NCBI GenBank assembly: GCA_024280215.1
Contig: JAJRQO010000041.1
Coordinates: forward strand, 1-61,523
Direction: 5' to 3'
Source: Candidatus Zixiibacteriota bacterium
GTDB lineage: Bacteria; Zixibacteria; MSB-5A5; GN15; FEB-12
Length of the DNA: 61,523 bases
Shown here piece by piece: positions 61,388 to 61,523 of the stretch. The notes under the pieces are model-generated. The model was not told the origin of the DNA. It saw only the letters and a list, made by a program, of their open reading frames with translations, and made no database searches. Position 1 is the first letter of the stretch. Every line of letters starts with the position of its first letter. The translations under genes were made by a program, and so were the position numbers.

Positions 61388-61523
61388 TGGACTTCCCCCG
61401 CAAAAACGGACACGGAGTTAAGTATGTTTTGTCATCACTTCAAATTGAGCTGGACTTTTGTATCCTAAGCTCGAATGACGACGGTTACGGTTATAAAACA
61501 ATTCAATATACTCAAATATCTTA
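61388..61523 (-). mobile_element. IS3-family insertion sequence, one end (rest beyond window)
   Basis: Begins at 61388 with TGGACTTCCCCCGCAAAAAC, a typical IS3-family terminal inverted repeat, and contains the end of the transposase gene. The other end and the target duplication lie outside the window. Confidence 0.85.
61418..61523 (-). CDS. IS3-family transposase, C-terminal fragment (5' part beyond window)
   Basis: 34 residues visible before the stop at 61418. They contain '[19 protein letters not shown]', the C-terminal hallmark of the IS3 OrfB integrase (DDE type), whose last catalytic Glu would lie upstream. The gene runs off the right edge, so its intactness cannot be judged. Confidence 0.9.
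   Translation of the reverse strand, partial: KIFEYIELFYNRNRRHSSLGYKSPAQFEVMTKHT

Larger units (their letters stand above)
60391..61417. other. Non-coding region with repeats and mobile element remnants
   Basis: About 1 kb with no credible gene. From left to right: the sigma-54 promoter; AT-rich DNA; a small CCAACCC/GGGTTGG hairpin (60780-60796); the second MITE copy (60891-61048); a 20-bp-period array (61267-61346); and the outer end of an IS3-type element. Confidence 0.7.

Noticed and set aside
61198-61413. Minus-strand frame of 71 codons before the IS end
   Set aside because: It reads through the 20-bp-period array and the IS terminal repeat; no start signal.
1-61523. CRISPR arrays, tRNA and rRNA genes
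   Set aside because: None seen: the short repeats are irregularly spaced palindromes without spacers, and no cloverleaf or rRNA sequence was recognised by eye.

Overview
This is about 61.5 kb of AT-rich DNA, read as low-GC by eye, from a Gram-negative, respiring bacterium. Lipoproteins with lipoboxes, a separate SecD/SecF pair, M16 and TolB-like envelope proteins, and the DUF2723, DUF4159 and DUF4175 families point to the FCB assemblage. A candidate phylum such as Zixibacteria would fit, but no rRNA or other decisive marker is present, so the taxonomy is an inference. Genes are densely packed and mostly housekeeping. Short palindromic repeats fill many of the gaps.

Layout. 1-1.7 kb: 5' part of a secreted beta-helix protein ending in thrombospondin type-3 calcium repeats (minus strand, cut by the window edge). 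1.9-6.7 kb: radical SAM TIGR03960/DUF2344 fusion, rsmB and a PASTA protein. 6.7-14.6 kb: small lipoprotein, a MITE-like element, a MacB-type ABC pair, a GIY-YIG protein between repeats, a TolB-like lipoprotein, unknown genes (one behind a good sigma-54 promoter match) and an HD-GYP protein. 14.7-28.4 kb: ridA, then the energy block: Rieske protein, cytochrome b and a nine-haem cytochrome c, followed by an 11-gene complex I operon (nuoABCDHIJKLMN) lacking the NADH module. 28.4-34 kb: DUF502, PTS-IIA/CBS, a cation exchanger, and a Na/Pi symporter with a PhoU protein. 34-40 kb: M16 protease and secDF. 40-43.4 kb: an array of hairpins, then a STAND (NB-ARC) NTPase with TPRs, the best candidate for a defence gene. 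43.5-52.8 kb: DUF4159, DUF4175 and TPR proteins, then a large DUF2723 membrane protein. 52.8-57.7 kb: STAS protein, small TPR lipoprotein, DUF116 and GNAT genes, and a larE-larB-larC nickel-pincer cofactor operon without larA. 57.9-60.4 kb: PiT phosphate permease, an unlisted 54-residue gene, a Met-rich periplasmic protein and a divergent P-II protein; the last two sit behind near-consensus sigma-54 promoters. 60.4-61.5 kb: non-coding DNA with a second, inverted copy of the MITE, a 20-bp-period tandem repeat, and the end of an IS3-family insertion sequence.

How it works together. The bc-type complex and truncated complex I form a quinone-based respiratory chain that probably accepts electrons from something other than NADH (ferredoxin is the usual suggestion) and passes them through a multihaem cytochrome. 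Phosphate uptake is present twice (Na/Pi and PiT). The items most worth following up are the STAND NTPase, the atypical bc complex, the putative sigma-54 regulon with the divergent P-II and Met-rich protein, and the repeat families.
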